Shown: piece by piece, positions 20,443 through 28,906 of the stretch
Numbering within the stretch: position 1 is the first letter of the stretch
Layout of the letters: every line of letters begins with the position of its first letter
Source of the DNA: an uncultured Propionivibrio sp.
Lineage (GTDB): Bacteria > Pseudomonadota > Gammaproteobacteria > Burkholderiales > Rhodocyclaceae
Direction: 5' to 3'
Length of the DNA: 64,000 bases
NCBI RefSeq assembly: GCF_963666255.1
Contig: NZ_OY762656.1
Coordinates: 434,001 to 498,000 of the forward strand
Program-made: the position numbers and the translations under genes
Notes under the pieces: model-generated
What the model was told of the DNA's origin: nothing
Database searches by the model: none
The model's input: the letters and a program-made list of their open reading frames with translations, nothing else

Positions 20443-21600
20443 TTAGAACGTGTGCAGGATACCAGCCATGAAGCCCGTCAGGCGCTTGCCGGCTTCGATG
20501 CCGGTCGAGCCGTAGGAACCGAGCTGGGTCACAGCAGCGTTTTCCTGGTTCATCTTCATGTAGCCAGCTTGCGCATAGACGCTGGTACGCTTCGAGAACA
20601 GGTACTGGCCGTTGACCATGTAGCCGTAGCCGCCTTGCGATTGATCGCCTTTCGACTTGGCGGCTTCGAGGGTCGCCAGGAACTTGGCGCCGAACGGAAC
20701 CGTCACAAAGCCGCCATACATGTAGCCAACCTTGTAGTCGGCGCCGTTGACGGTGATCGCATCCTTCAGTTGCTGACGCTGATACACAGCACCGACCTTG
20801 GCAACGCCGAAGTCATAGGCACCGCGCAGGCCGTATTCTTGCTTGGCGCGCTGAGCAGCGGTCGGAGCGACGCCGCCGAGGTCAGACGGGACAGCCACGT
20901 GACGGTACAGCGCCATCGCGCTGATCGGACCTTGGTCGTAGTTGGCGCCCAACAGATAAATCTGCTGACGGCCAGCCGTCGTGCCGCCGACGTAGGTTTG
21001 GTCGTTCGTGTTCTGCTCGGACGTGTTGGCGCGCGCATCGGCCGAATACTGACCCGTCACCTTGAAGCCGGCATACGTCGGCGTGGTGTACTGGATGGCG
21101 TTGCTGATACGGTCGCTGGTGTTGGAGCTGATGCCCTGCACGTTGGTCATCGTACGGATCGGGTCAATACCGCCCCAAGGACGCGAATTGGCCTGGAAAA
21201 CCCAGCCCAGCGCGTGGAAACGGCCCATGGCGATTTGGCCGAAGTCATTGCTCGTCAGGCCAACCCAAGCGGTACGAGTGTTGAGGTTGTTCAGCGTGGC
21301 GCCAGTAGCGGCGGTCGTGCCAACCTGATTGATGTTATTGGTCGGGGCGATACCGAGTTCGTAGTTGAACTCAGCCTTCAGGCCACCGCCGAGGTCTTCC
21401 AGACCCTTGAAGCCGATACGCGAACCGACGGCGCCGTCATCGAAACCGCGCTGGTTCTTCAGGTTGCCGGCCACGGCGTTGTTCGTGTTGAACGACGTGC
21501 CAACAACGTCAGCGATACCGTAAACGGTGATGTTCGATTGCGCCATCGCGGCGCCGGAGGCCAGAGCGGCAACTGCCAGAGCAATTACTTTCTTTTGCAT
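20443..21600 (-). CDS. Gram-negative general porin
   Basis: The 385-residue precursor starts with a clear signal peptide (MQKKVIALAVAALASGAAMA, cleavage before QSN) and continues SNITVYGIADV, the hallmark of betaproteobacterial trimeric porins (Omp32/OpcP/BP family). GSRIGFKGLEDLG and alternating beta-strand pattern follow, and the last residue is Phe (LHTF), the C-terminal signature recognised by BamA. It should form a 16-stranded outer-membrane barrel. GAGGAG precedes the ATG. It is transcribed alone with a strong terminator. Confidence 0.95.
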   Translation of the reverse strand: MQKKVIALAVAALASGAAMAQSNITVYGIADVVGTSFNTNNAVAGNLKNQRGFDDGAVGSRIGFKGLEDLGGGLKAEFNYELGIAPTNNINQVGTTAATGATLNNLNTRTAWVGLTSNDFGQIAMGRFHALGWVFQANSRPWGGIDPIRTMTNVQGISSNTSDRISNAIQYTTPTYAGFKVTGQYSADARANTSEQNTNDQTYVGGTTAGRQQIYLLGANYDQGPISAMALYRHVAVPSDLGGVAPTAAQRAKQEYGLRGAYDFGVAKVGAVYQRQQLKDAITVNGADYKVGYMYGGFVTVPFGAKFLATLEAAKSKGDQSQGGYGYMVNGQYLFSKRTSVYAQAGYMKMNQENAAVTQLGSYGSTGIEAGKRLTGFMAGILHTF

Positions 21601-21678
21601 TGTGAATCTCCTCTAGGGTTAAGGTCGGCAGCGCGTGGGTCAGAATGAAGCAAAGACACCCGGCCACCAAACTGGACC

Positions 21679-21692
21679 TCTCATTGATGAGA
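21679..21692. promoter_or_regulatory. Inverted repeat upstream of the porin gene
   Basis: TCTCAT-TG-ATGAGA is a perfect 6-2-6 palindrome about 80 bp before the porin start codon. A regulatory role is only suggested by position. Confidence 0.3.
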
Positions 21693-21790
21693 AGCTGAGC
21701 GAATCATCGCAAACCGCAAGCGGGTGGACAAGCGCGAAGCCCCGATTCAAGGCATTCCAGCCCGCCGTCTGTTGTGCCATTGCAACACAT

Positions 21791-22600
21791 TCAGCCAATT
21801 TCGTCCGATGCGAACAACTGCGCCAGTGCCACGCCGGGATTTGGCGCACGCATGAAAGCTTCGCCGACGAGGAAGGCATTGACGCCATGACGACGCAACA
21901 ATTCGACATCGCCGGCCGCGAGCACGCCGCTCTCAGCGACGACGATACGCCCATCCGGAATGCGCGGCTGTAGCCCGAGCGTCGTTTGCAGGCTGACCTC
22001 GAAGGTCCGCAGATTGCGATTATTGATGCCGATCAGCGGCGTCCTGAGTTGCAAAGCGAGTTCGAGTTCGTCGGCATCATGCACTTCCACCAGCACAGCC
22101 ATGCCGAGCTCGCTCGCGACCGCCTCGAATTCCTGCATGGTCGGCAGATCGAGCGACGCCGCGATCAGCAGGATCGCATCGGCGCCCATCGCCCGCGCTT
22201 CGACCACCTGATACGCATCGACGAGAAAATCCTTGCGCAGCACCGGCAGGCTGCAGGCCGCCCGGGCCGCCTGCAGGAATTCGGGCGCCCCCTGGAAAAA
22301 CTGCCGGTCGGTCAGCACGGACAAGCAGGCGGCCCCGTGTGCTGCGTAATCCGCTGCGATCTCGGCCGGGCGAAAGTCGGCACGGATCACGCCCTTCGAC
22401 GGGCTGGCCTTCTTGACTTCTGCGATCACCGCCGGCAGCCCCGCCGCAAGCTTGGCACGCACGGCTCCAACAAAATCACGGACCGGCGCCTGTGCTGCCG
22501 CCTCCGCCCGGATCACCGCCAACGGCCTGGCGGCCTGAGCCAACCGGACCTCCTCGCGTTTTACCGCGAGGATTCGCTCGAGAATATCCGGCACACTCAT
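21791..22600 (-). CDS. trpC: Indole-3-glycerol phosphate synthase
   Basis: The 269-residue TIM-barrel enzyme converts carboxyphenylamino-deoxyribulose phosphate to indole-3-glycerol phosphate. It has the family signature [12 protein letters not shown] near residue 60, the catalytic lysine region VLRKDFLVD, and [14 protein letters not shown]. It is monofunctional (no fused TrpF). Its ATG overlaps the trpD stop by four bases, making it the last visible gene of the trpE-G-D-C series. Confidence 0.97.
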   Translation of the reverse strand: MSVPDILERILAVKREEVRLAQAARPLAVIRAEAAAQAPVRDFVGAVRAKLAAGLPAVIAEVKKASPSKGVIRADFRPAEIAADYAAHGAACLSVLTDRQFFQGAPEFLQAARAACSLPVLRKDFLVDAYQVVEARAMGADAILLIAASLDLPTMQEFEAVASELGMAVLVEVHDADELELALQLRTPLIGINNRNLRTFEVSLQTTLGLQPRIPDGRIVVAESGVLAAGDVELLRRHGVNAFLVGEAFMRAPNPGVALAQLFASDEIG

Positions 22601-23625
22601 GCTGCCAACCCTTGCGTAAAGCGGACAAATTCGTCGAGCTTGGCACGCGCTGCGCCGCTCACGACCGCTTCCCGCGCCAGCGCAATGCCGTCAGCGATCG
22701 AATCCGCACGGTTGGCGACGTACAACGCGGTCCCCGCGTTGAGCAGGACGATCTCGCGCGCTGCCCCCTCGGTATTGGCCAGCACGGAATACAACATTTC
22801 CTTCGACTCACCGGCGCTGCCGACGCGCAGACTGCGGTTGGACACCATCTGCAGGCCGAAGTCCTCGGGATGGATCTCGTATTCCCGCACAACGCCGTCC
22901 TTGAGTTCGCCAACCATCGTCGCGGCACCGAGCGAGATCTCGTCCATGCCATCCTTGCCATACACCACCAGCACATGCTGCGCCCCGAGACGCTCCATGA
23001 CGCGCACGAGGATGCCGACGAGGTCCGGATGGAAGACACCGAGCAGCGTATTCGGCGCCCCGGCCGGATTGGTCAGCGGCCCGAGAATATTGAAGATCGT
23101 GCGCACCCCCATCTCACGGCGCACCGGCGCGACGTTCTTCATCGCCGTATGGTGGGTCGGCGCAAACATGAAGCCGATGCCGGTCGCAGCCAGGCATTCA
23201 CCGACTTGGGCCGGCGTCAGCTGGATATTGACGCCAAGCGATTCGAGCACGTCAGCCGCCCCGGATTTCGAGGAGACGCCACGGTTGCCGTGCTTGGCCA
23301 CCTTGGCGCCAGCCGCAGCGACGACAAACATAGAGGTCGTCGAGATATTGAAGGTATGCGCGCCGTCCCCGCCCGTCCCGACGATATCGACCAGATTGGC
23401 CTTGTCGGCAACCTCTATGCGCGTCGCCATCTCGCGCATCACCTGCGCGGCTGCCGTAATCTCGCCGACCGTCTCCTTCTTGACGCGCAAACCGGTCAGG
23501 ATGGCCGCCGTCATCAGCGGCGAGAGTTCGCCGCGCATGATCTGACGCATCAGATCGAGCATTTCGTCGTAGAAAATTTCGCGATGTTCAATGGTGCGCT
23601 GAAGCGCCTCTTGTGGCGTGATCAT
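22597..23625 (-). CDS. trpD: Anthranilate phosphoribosyltransferase
   Basis: The 342-residue enzyme transfers phosphoribose from PRPP to anthranilate. It shows the PRPP-binding loop [15 protein letters not shown], the [18 protein letters not shown] anthranilate/PRPP segment, and [20 protein letters not shown]. It lies 3 bases after trpG and overlaps trpC, so the three are a tight operon. It is a stand-alone TrpD, not fused to TrpG. Confidence 0.97.
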   Translation of the reverse strand: MITPQEALQRTIEHREIFYDEMLDLMRQIMRGELSPLMTAAILTGLRVKKETVGEITAAAQVMREMATRIEVADKANLVDIVGTGGDGAHTFNISTTSMFVVAAAGAKVAKHGNRGVSSKSGAADVLESLGVNIQLTPAQVGECLAATGIGFMFAPTHHTAMKNVAPVRREMGVRTIFNILGPLTNPAGAPNTLLGVFHPDLVGILVRVMERLGAQHVLVVYGKDGMDEISLGAATMVGELKDGVVREYEIHPEDFGLQMVSNRSLRVGSAGESKEMLYSVLANTEGAAREIVLLNAGTALYVANRADSIADGIALAREAVVSGAARAKLDEFVRFTQGLAA

Positions 23626-23628
23626 GGC

Positions 23629-24192
23629 CTACCTCGTCAGAAAATTTTTCAGCATGTCGTGACCGTGTTCGGTCAGGATCGATTCAGGATGGAACTGCAC
23701 GCCTTCGACCGCAAGCGTCTTGTGGCGCAGCCCCATGATCTCGCCGTCCTCGGTCCAGGCGGTGATTTCCAGACAATCGGGCAGCGACTCGCGCTCCACC
23801 GCCAGCGAGTGATAACGCGTGCACACCACCGGATTCGGCAAACCGCGAAAAACGCCGACGTCATTGTGAAAAACCGGCGAGACCTTGCCGTGCATCAGTC
23901 GCTTGGCATGGACGACCTTGCCGCCAAAGGCTTCGCCGATTGACTGGTGTCCAAGACAGACGCCCAGCAGCGGGATCTTGCCGGCAAATTCGCGGATGGC
24001 GGCAAGCGAAACGCCGGCCTGCGAAGGATTGCCCGGCCCCGGGGAAATGACGAGGCGATCGGGCGCGAGACGGGCGATTTCGGCCAGCGTGATCGCGTCG
24101 TTACGATAGACGCGGACGTCTTCGCCAAGTTCGCCGAAATACTGGACGAGGTTGTAGGTAAAGGAATCGTAGTTGTCGATCATGAGCAGCAT
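23629..24192 (-). CDS. trpG: Anthranilate synthase component II (glutamine amidotransferase)
   Basis: The 187-residue class-I amidotransferase starts [19 protein letters not shown], has the nucleophile cysteine in LLGVCLGHQ and the His/Glu pair near the end (FHPES). It feeds ammonia from glutamine to TrpE; in many bacteria the same protein also serves PabB for folate. The ATG at 24192 follows GAGAGG; longer frames upstream overlap trpE and are unlikely. It lies 10 bases after trpE. Confidence 0.96.
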   Translation of the reverse strand: MLLMIDNYDSFTYNLVQYFGELGEDVRVYRNDAITLAEIARLAPDRLVISPGPGNPSQAGVSLAAIREFAGKIPLLGVCLGHQSIGEAFGGKVVHAKRLMHGKVSPVFHNDVGVFRGLPNPVVCTRYHSLAVERESLPDCLEITAWTEDGEIMGLRHKTLAVEGVQFHPESILTEHGHDMLKNFLTR

Positions 24193-24202
24193 GGCAGACC
24201 TC

Positions 24203-25678
24203 TCATTCAAAACGGGTATCGAGGCCGTTCTCGGCCAGTTCCGCCGCCCGCAGGACGGCACGCGCCTTGTTCTGAGTTTCCTGCCACTCCGAAGCCGGAT
24301 CGGAATCGGCAACGATGCCGGCACCGGCCTGGACATGCAGCTTGCCATCCTTGACGAGCGCCGTGCGGATGGCGATCGCCAGATCCATGTCGCCATGAAA
24401 GCCGAGATACCCGACCGCGCCGGCGTAGATACCGCGCTTCACGGGTTCAAGCGCATCGATGATCTCCATCGCCCGCACCTTGGGCGCCCCCGAGACTGTT
24501 CCGGCGGGGAACGTCGCCTTGAGCACGTCAAGCGCATTGAGCCCCGGCTGCAGCTTGCCCTCGACGTTGGAGACGATGTGCATGACATGAGAGTAGCGCT
24601 CGATCGTCATGTTCTCGGTCAGTTTGACGCTGCCGGTCTTCGCCACGCGTCCGGCATCGTTGCGCCCGAGATCGAGCAACTGGACGTGTTCGGCGCGCTC
24701 CTTCTCATCAGCGAGCAACTCCGCCGCCAGCGCATTGTCCTCCTCGAACGAAGCTCCGCGACGACGCGTGCCGGCGATCGGCCGCACCGTCACCGTATCG
24801 CCCTCGAGCCGCACGAGAATCTCCGGCGACGCGCCGACGACATAAAAATCCTCGAAGTCGAAGTAGAACATGTAGGGCGACGGATTGAGCGAGCGCAAGG
24901 AACGGTAGAGCGCCAGCGGGCTCGCCGCAAAAGGCTTGCTCATGCGCTGGGAGAGGACGACTTGCATGATGTCGCCTTCGGTGATGTGATGCTTGGCCTT
25001 GACGACGGCCTGCTTGAACAGCGCCTCGCCGAAAGACGACACCGCCGGCGCCGACGGCCGGGTCGTTTCAGCCGGAATCTCGGCCGGTTCGCGCAAACGC
25101 GCGAGCAGCGCCTTGAGCCGCGCCTGCGCCTTCTGATAGGCTCCGGGCACGCCCGGCTCGGCATAGACAACCAGCGTCAACTTGCCCGACAGATTATCGA
25201 CGACGGCGATTTCTTCAGACAGCAGCAGCACGATATCGGGCGTGCCCAGTTCGTCTTCCTTGGTCGTGCGCGTCAGCTTTTTCTCGATGTAGCGGACCGT
25301 GTCATAGCCGAAACAACCGACCAGTCCGCCGCAATAACGCGGCAATCCGGCCGACGGCGCGGCACGGAAGCGCTTCATGTAGCTTTCAATGAAATCGAGC
25401 GGATTGGTATCGTCCTCGCGTTCGGCGATACGGTTGCCGGTCAGCACCAGCACCTGGTGCCCCTGAACGACGATGCGCGTCGGGCTGGCGAGGCCGATGA
25501 TCGAATAACGGCCAAAACGCTCGCCGCCCTGCACCGATTCGAGCAGATAGGTGTACGGGCCATTGGCCAGCTTGAGGTAAATCGACAGCGGCGTGTCGAG
25601 GTCGGCGAAGGTTTCGAGGGTGACAGGAATCCGGTTGTAGCCTTCAGCGGCCAACCGGTTGAAAACCGATTCAGACAT
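24203..25678 (-). CDS. trpE: Anthranilate synthase component I
   Basis: The 491-residue chorismate-using enzyme has the N-terminal regulatory segment with the LLES tryptophan-feedback motif ([11 protein letters not shown], about residue 50) and the C-terminal chorismate domain (about 225-480: [69 protein letters not shown]). The ATG at 25678 has a GGAG site eight bases upstream; an ATG at 25690 overlaps that site. A Trp-rich leader peptide and attenuator lie between gph and this gene, so transcription is probably controlled by charged tRNA-Trp. Confidence 0.97.
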   Translation of the reverse strand: MSESVFNRLAAEGYNRIPVTLETFADLDTPLSIYLKLANGPYTYLLESVQGGERFGRYSIIGLASPTRIVVQGHQVLVLTGNRIAEREDDTNPLDFIESYMKRFRAAPSAGLPRYCGGLVGCFGYDTVRYIEKKLTRTTKEDELGTPDIVLLLSEEIAVVDNLSGKLTLVVYAEPGVPGAYQKAQARLKALLARLREPAEIPAETTRPSAPAVSSFGEALFKQAVVKAKHHITEGDIMQVVLSQRMSKPFAASPLALYRSLRSLNPSPYMFYFDFEDFYVVGASPEILVRLEGDTVTVRPIAGTRRRGASFEEDNALAAELLADEKERAEHVQLLDLGRNDAGRVAKTGSVKLTENMTIERYSHVMHIVSNVEGKLQPGLNALDVLKATFPAGTVSGAPKVRAMEIIDALEPVKRGIYAGAVGYLGFHGDMDLAIAIRTALVKDGKLHVQAGAGIVADSDPASEWQETQNKARAVLRAAELAENGLDTRFE

Positions 25679-25698
25679 GGGGTACTCCATTCACGGGT

Positions 25699-25768
25699 GC
25701 AACAAGAGAACGACCGGCACGCGTCAACGCGCCAGTACGGGACAGCGGTCTACTGGCAGGGTCGCCAG
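25699..25768 (-). promoter_or_regulatory. Trp attenuator: competing hairpins upstream of trpE
   Basis: On the minus strand four segments can pair alternatively. Segment 1 CTGGC (25768-25764), which includes the third leader Trp codon, pairs with segment 2 GCCAG (25757-25753). Segment 2 extended to GCCAGTA (25757-25751) is exactly complementary to segment 3 TACTGGC (25737-25731). Segment 3 as ACTGGCGCG (25736-25728) pairs with segment 4 CGTGCCGGT (25721-25713) with two G-U pairs, and is followed by the U-rich CGTTCTCTTGTTG. Stalling at Trp codons would free segment 2 to form the 2:3 antiterminator. The pairings are seen; the mechanism is inferred from classical trp attenuators. Confidence 0.8.
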
Positions 25769-25824
25769 GGCCACGCCTCCGCCCAAAGTGCGGGCTCCAG
25801 ATGCAGTTGGTGAACGGAATTCAT
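25750..25824 (-). CDS. trpL: Trp operon leader peptide
   Basis: This 24-codon frame starts with ATG nine bases after the gph stop codon and ends with TAG inside the attenuator. It encodes Trp at positions 14, 18 and 20 (W-AEA-W-P-W), three of only 24 residues. There is no obvious Shine-Dalgarno sequence, so it may be translated by reinitiation after gph. It lies 72 bases before the trpE start, and its last Trp codon lies in segment 1 of the attenuator. It is too short for standard gene finders. The peptide itself is expected to have no function beyond ribosome stalling. Confidence 0.8.
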   Translation of the reverse strand: MNSVHQLHLEPALWAEAWPWRPCQ

Positions 25825-25833
25825 TCGGTTAAA

Positions 25834-26526
25834 TCAATGTGTCACAGGGGTTTTGACCATATCCGCGATATCACGGATGGATTCGACTATAGCATCACAG
25901 TCAAGTTCCTGTACATCCTTGTCCTCGTTGTACCCATACGGCAGAAGGAAGACAGGGCAACCGGCCGCACGCGCCGCAAGCGCGTCGTTGATCGAGTCGC
26001 CGACGAACAGCGTATCGCCCGGCACCACCCCGAGACGGCCGCAGGCCCAGACAAGCGGCATCGGATCGGGTTTGACGCGGGGCAGCAGATCGCCGCCGAC
26101 GAGCACGTCGAAATACGAGGCCAGCCCGGTCTGTTCGAGCAGGGGCGCGATGAAGGCATCGCCCTTGTTGGTCACCACGCCCATCGGCACGCCCATCGCG
26201 CGGAACGCCGCCAGACCTTCGATGACGCCTGGATAGGCGCGGGCATTGCGGCCGTTCTCGCGAGCATAGTGACGCCGGAAACTTGCCACCGCTTCGGGCG
26301 GCGGCGGCGTTGGATCCTCGGCTACGCTCAGCGAGTTGGCGAGCACGCGCTTGACCAGGTTGGCAATACCACGGCCGACATACGCCCGGATCGATTCCAG
26401 CGGCAAGGGCGGACGCCCGAGGTCAGCGAGCATCGCGCAGGCGGCGGCGTGCAGATCGGGAATCGTGTCGATCAGTGTGCCGTCGAGATCGAACAGCACC
26501 GCGCGGACAGTCAGCACCGGACTCAT
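25834..26526 (-). CDS. gph: Phosphoglycolate phosphatase
   Basis: The 230-residue HAD-superfamily phosphatase has motif [11 protein letters not shown] with the nucleophile Asp, motif II VVTNKG, and motif [12 protein letters not shown] and [16 protein letters not shown]. Gph dephosphorylates 2-phosphoglycolate released by oxidative DNA damage or oxygenase activity. Its start overlaps the rpe stop (ATGA), and trpE follows: rpe-gph-trpE is a conserved arrangement in proteobacteria. Substrate is inferred from family and context. Confidence 0.92.
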   Translation of the reverse strand: MSPVLTVRAVLFDLDGTLIDTIPDLHAAACAMLADLGRPPLPLESIRAYVGRGIANLVKRVLANSLSVAEDPTPPPPEAVASFRRHYARENGRNARAYPGVIEGLAAFRAMGVPMGVVTNKGDAFIAPLLEQTGLASYFDVLVGGDLLPRVKPDPMPLVWACGRLGVVPGDTLFVGDSINDALAARAAGCPVFLLPYGYNEDKDVQELDCDAIVESIRDIADMVKTPVTH

Positions 26527-27215
26527 GCCACCTCCGCAAGCGCCGAGCGGAAAGCCGCCACCACCGAGTCATAACCATGGGCATCCTCGGCACGACGGGC
26601 ACCGTAAATGGCCGAGCCCGCGACAAAGGTATCGGCGCCGGCACGAGCGATGGCCGCGATGTTGTCCGGCTTGACGCCGCCGTCGATCTGCAGCCGGATC
26701 GTCCGGCCGGTCTCGCGCGCATGGGCGTCGATGCGCGCCCGCGCCTCGCTCAGCTTGCCGAGCGTCGCAGGAATGAACGCCTGTCCGCCGAAACCGGGAT
26801 TGACGCCCATCAACAGGATCAGGTCAACCTTGTCCATGACATAGTCGAGATACGACAACGGCGTCGCCGGATTGAACACCAGCCCGGCCTGACAGCCCTG
26901 CTCGCGAATCAGCGACAGGCTGCGATCGACGTGGTCGGTGGCTTCGGGGTGAAAACTGATGACATTCGCACCGGCCTTGCCGAATTCTGGAATCAGCCGG
27001 TCGACCGGCTTGACCATCAGATGCACGTCGATCGTCGCCTCGGTCAGCGGCCGCAGCGCCGCGCAGACCATCGGCCCGACCGTCAGGTTGGGCACGTAGT
27101 GGTTGTCCATGACATCGAAGTGAATCCAGTCGGCACCCGAAGCGATCACATCGGTCACTTCGGCGCCAAGACGGGTGAAATCGGCAGAGAGGATACTGGG
27201 CGCTAGGAGGAACAT
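26523..27215 (-). CDS. rpe: Ribulose-phosphate 3-epimerase
   Basis: The 230-residue TIM barrel interconverts ribulose 5-phosphate and xylulose 5-phosphate (pentose phosphate or Calvin cycle). It opens with [14 protein letters not shown], has the metal-ligand/catalytic motif [30 protein letters not shown] and the phosphate-binding DGGVKPDN and AGSAIYG. It is the first gene of the rpe-gph-trp cluster. The ribosome-binding site is weak. Confidence 0.97.
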   Translation of the reverse strand: MFLLAPSILSADFTRLGAEVTDVIASGADWIHFDVMDNHYVPNLTVGPMVCAALRPLTEATIDVHLMVKPVDRLIPEFGKAGANVISFHPEATDHVDRSLSLIREQGCQAGLVFNPATPLSYLDYVMDKVDLILLMGVNPGFGGQAFIPATLGKLSEARARIDAHARETGRTIRLQIDGGVKPDNIAAIARAGADTFVAGSAIYGARRAEDAHGYDSVVAAFRSALAEVA

Positions 27216-27231
27216 GGCAGACGGTCCGGCG

Positions 27232-27259
27232 GAAAAATAAACGCGATTCTACCGCGTTT
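27232..27259 (-). terminator. Terminator between the HD-GYP gene and rpe
   Basis: On the minus strand AAACGCG-7 nt-CGCGTTT is followed by ATTTTTCC, about 50 bases after the HD-GYP gene stop and just before rpe. Confidence 0.65.
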
Positions 27260-27305
27260 GCCCCCCCCGCTCGCCTGCCGATCTCTCAGCCAGACCCGTC
27301 ATCGA

Positions 27306-28895
27306 TCACCCTGGAGGCGGCGGCGCATCCCCCAGGAATTGTTGCGCATAGCGTTCATGGACTTTCTCGCGCCTGAAGACCTCGAACAATGCCGGATCAA
27401 TATGCCCGGTCGCCGCCATGTTTTCCATGATGCGCATGGCTTTGTCGACGCTCATCGCCGGCTTGTACGGGCGGTCGCGCGCCGTCAACGCCTCGAAGAT
27501 ATCGGCGATACCCATGATGCGTGCCTGCACCGACATCTGATCGCCGCGCAAGCCCTTGGGATAGCCCTTGCCATCGATGCGCTCGTGGTGCCCGCCCGCA
27601 TATTCGGGCACATGCCGCAGATGCTTCGGCCAGGGCAGCGATTCGAGCATGCGGATGCTCGCCACGACGTGGTGGTTGATGACTTCGCGCTCTTCCGCCG
27701 TGAGAGTTCCGGCGCGGATCGACAGATTCTCGATCTCGTTGTCGCTGAGAAAATCGGCGCGCTCGCCGGCCGGATTGACCCAGGAATAGCGTTTCGAGAT
27801 CTCGCGCACACGCGCCTGCTCTTCCGGACTCATCGCCTCGCCACCGATATTGACGCGACGCAGGAAGGCGCGGTCCTCGTCGACGCGCGCCGACAACTCG
27901 CAAAACGCCTGCTCGGCCGCTGCGGCATCGCCGCCCTCGGCGACCGCACGCCAGCGCGCGATCTCGGCATCGCGCCGGACAAGTTCAAAGCGCGTGTCGA
28001 TCAGACCGATACGGTCGACAATCGCCTCGAGCTTGGTCGCCTTGTCGACGACATGCACTGGCGTCGTCACCTTGCCGCAATCGTGCAGCATCGCCGCGAT
28101 CTTGAGTTCGTAGCGATCCTGCTCGCTCAGCGAAAAATCGGCCAGCGGCCCGTCGCGCACGCTGTCGGCAGCGTCTGCGAGCATCATCGTCAGCGTCGGC
28201 ACCCGCTGGCAATGCCCGCCGGTATACGGCGATTTTTCGTCGATGGCGAGGTTGATCAGGCTGATGAACGACTCGAACAGCATCTCCAGCTGAACCAGAA
28301 GCAAGCGGTTCGTCAGTGCCACCGCAGCCTGCGACGCCAGCGACTCGGCCAGATGCTGGTCGGCCAGCGAAAACTCGCGCACCGTGCCGGTCTCCGGGTC
28401 GATCGCGTTGATCAACTGGAGCACACCGATAATCTCGCGTTCATGGTTCTTCATCGGCACGGTCAGGAAGGACTTCGAGCGATAACCGGTCGACGCATCG
28501 AAACGGCGTGTGCCGGAAAAATCGAAGCCCGCCTCGGAATAGGCGTCGGCGATATTGACGGTGGCACCATGCACCGCTGAATACGCGGCCACCATCGAAC
28601 TGTTTTCGGAGCCATCCTCGCGATACAGCGCCAGATCCTGGAACTGCGCCGAGATCGGCTGCCCGGTGGTACCGCCGAAAGCAATGCCGAGCGAATCGGT
28701 GCGCAGGATCGCGAAGCGCAGCGCGCGGCCGTCTTCGCGCATGCGGTAGAGCGTCCCGCCGTCGGCGTGCGTGATCGCCTTGGCCGCCAGAAGGATATTT
28801 TCGAGCAGGCGATCGATATTCCGCTCACTCGACAGCGACGCACCGATCGTGTTGAGTTGCTCGAAGCGATCGAGCAGGGTGTCTTGGCTGTCCAT
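27306..28895 (-). CDS. GAF and HD-GYP domain protein (putative c-di-GMP phosphodiesterase)
   Basis: The 529-residue soluble protein has an N-terminal GAF domain (about 10-200, with TGYRSKSFL and GVLQLIN) and a C-terminal HD-GYP domain (about 215-510). The metal site is HDCGK, and the GYP element reads HHERIDGKGYPKGL. A segment of about 110 residues (about 275-385) separates the HD motif from the rest. HD-GYP enzymes hydrolyse c-di-GMP to GMP or pGpG; the complete motifs suggest it is active. It starts 11 bases after the upstream GAF-ATPase gene, whose GAF domain carries the same TGYRSK and GVIQLIN motifs, so both may sense a similar ligand. Confidence 0.9.
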   Translation of the reverse strand: MDSQDTLLDRFEQLNTIGASLSSERNIDRLLENILLAAKAITHADGGTLYRMREDGRALRFAILRTDSLGIAFGGTTGQPISAQFQDLALYREDGSENSSMVAAYSAVHGATVNIADAYSEAGFDFSGTRRFDASTGYRSKSFLTVPMKNHEREIIGVLQLINAIDPETGTVREFSLADQHLAESLASQAAVALTNRLLLVQLEMLFESFISLINLAIDEKSPYTGGHCQRVPTLTMMLADAADSVRDGPLADFSLSEQDRYELKIAAMLHDCGKVTTPVHVVDKATKLEAIVDRIGLIDTRFELVRRDAEIARWRAVAEGGDAAAAEQAFCELSARVDEDRAFLRRVNIGGEAMSPEEQARVREISKRYSWVNPAGERADFLSDNEIENLSIRAGTLTAEEREVINHHVVASIRMLESLPWPKHLRHVPEYAGGHHERIDGKGYPKGLRGDQMSVQARIMGIADIFEALTARDRPYKPAMSVDKAMRIMENMAATGHIDPALFEVFRREKVHERYAQQFLGDAPPPPG

Positions 28896-28906
28896 ACAAC
28901 GGGCTC

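Noticed and set aside
27206-27215. AGGAGG followed by ATG on the plus strand
   Set aside because: It lies antisense over the rpe start and the frame it opens has no coding character.
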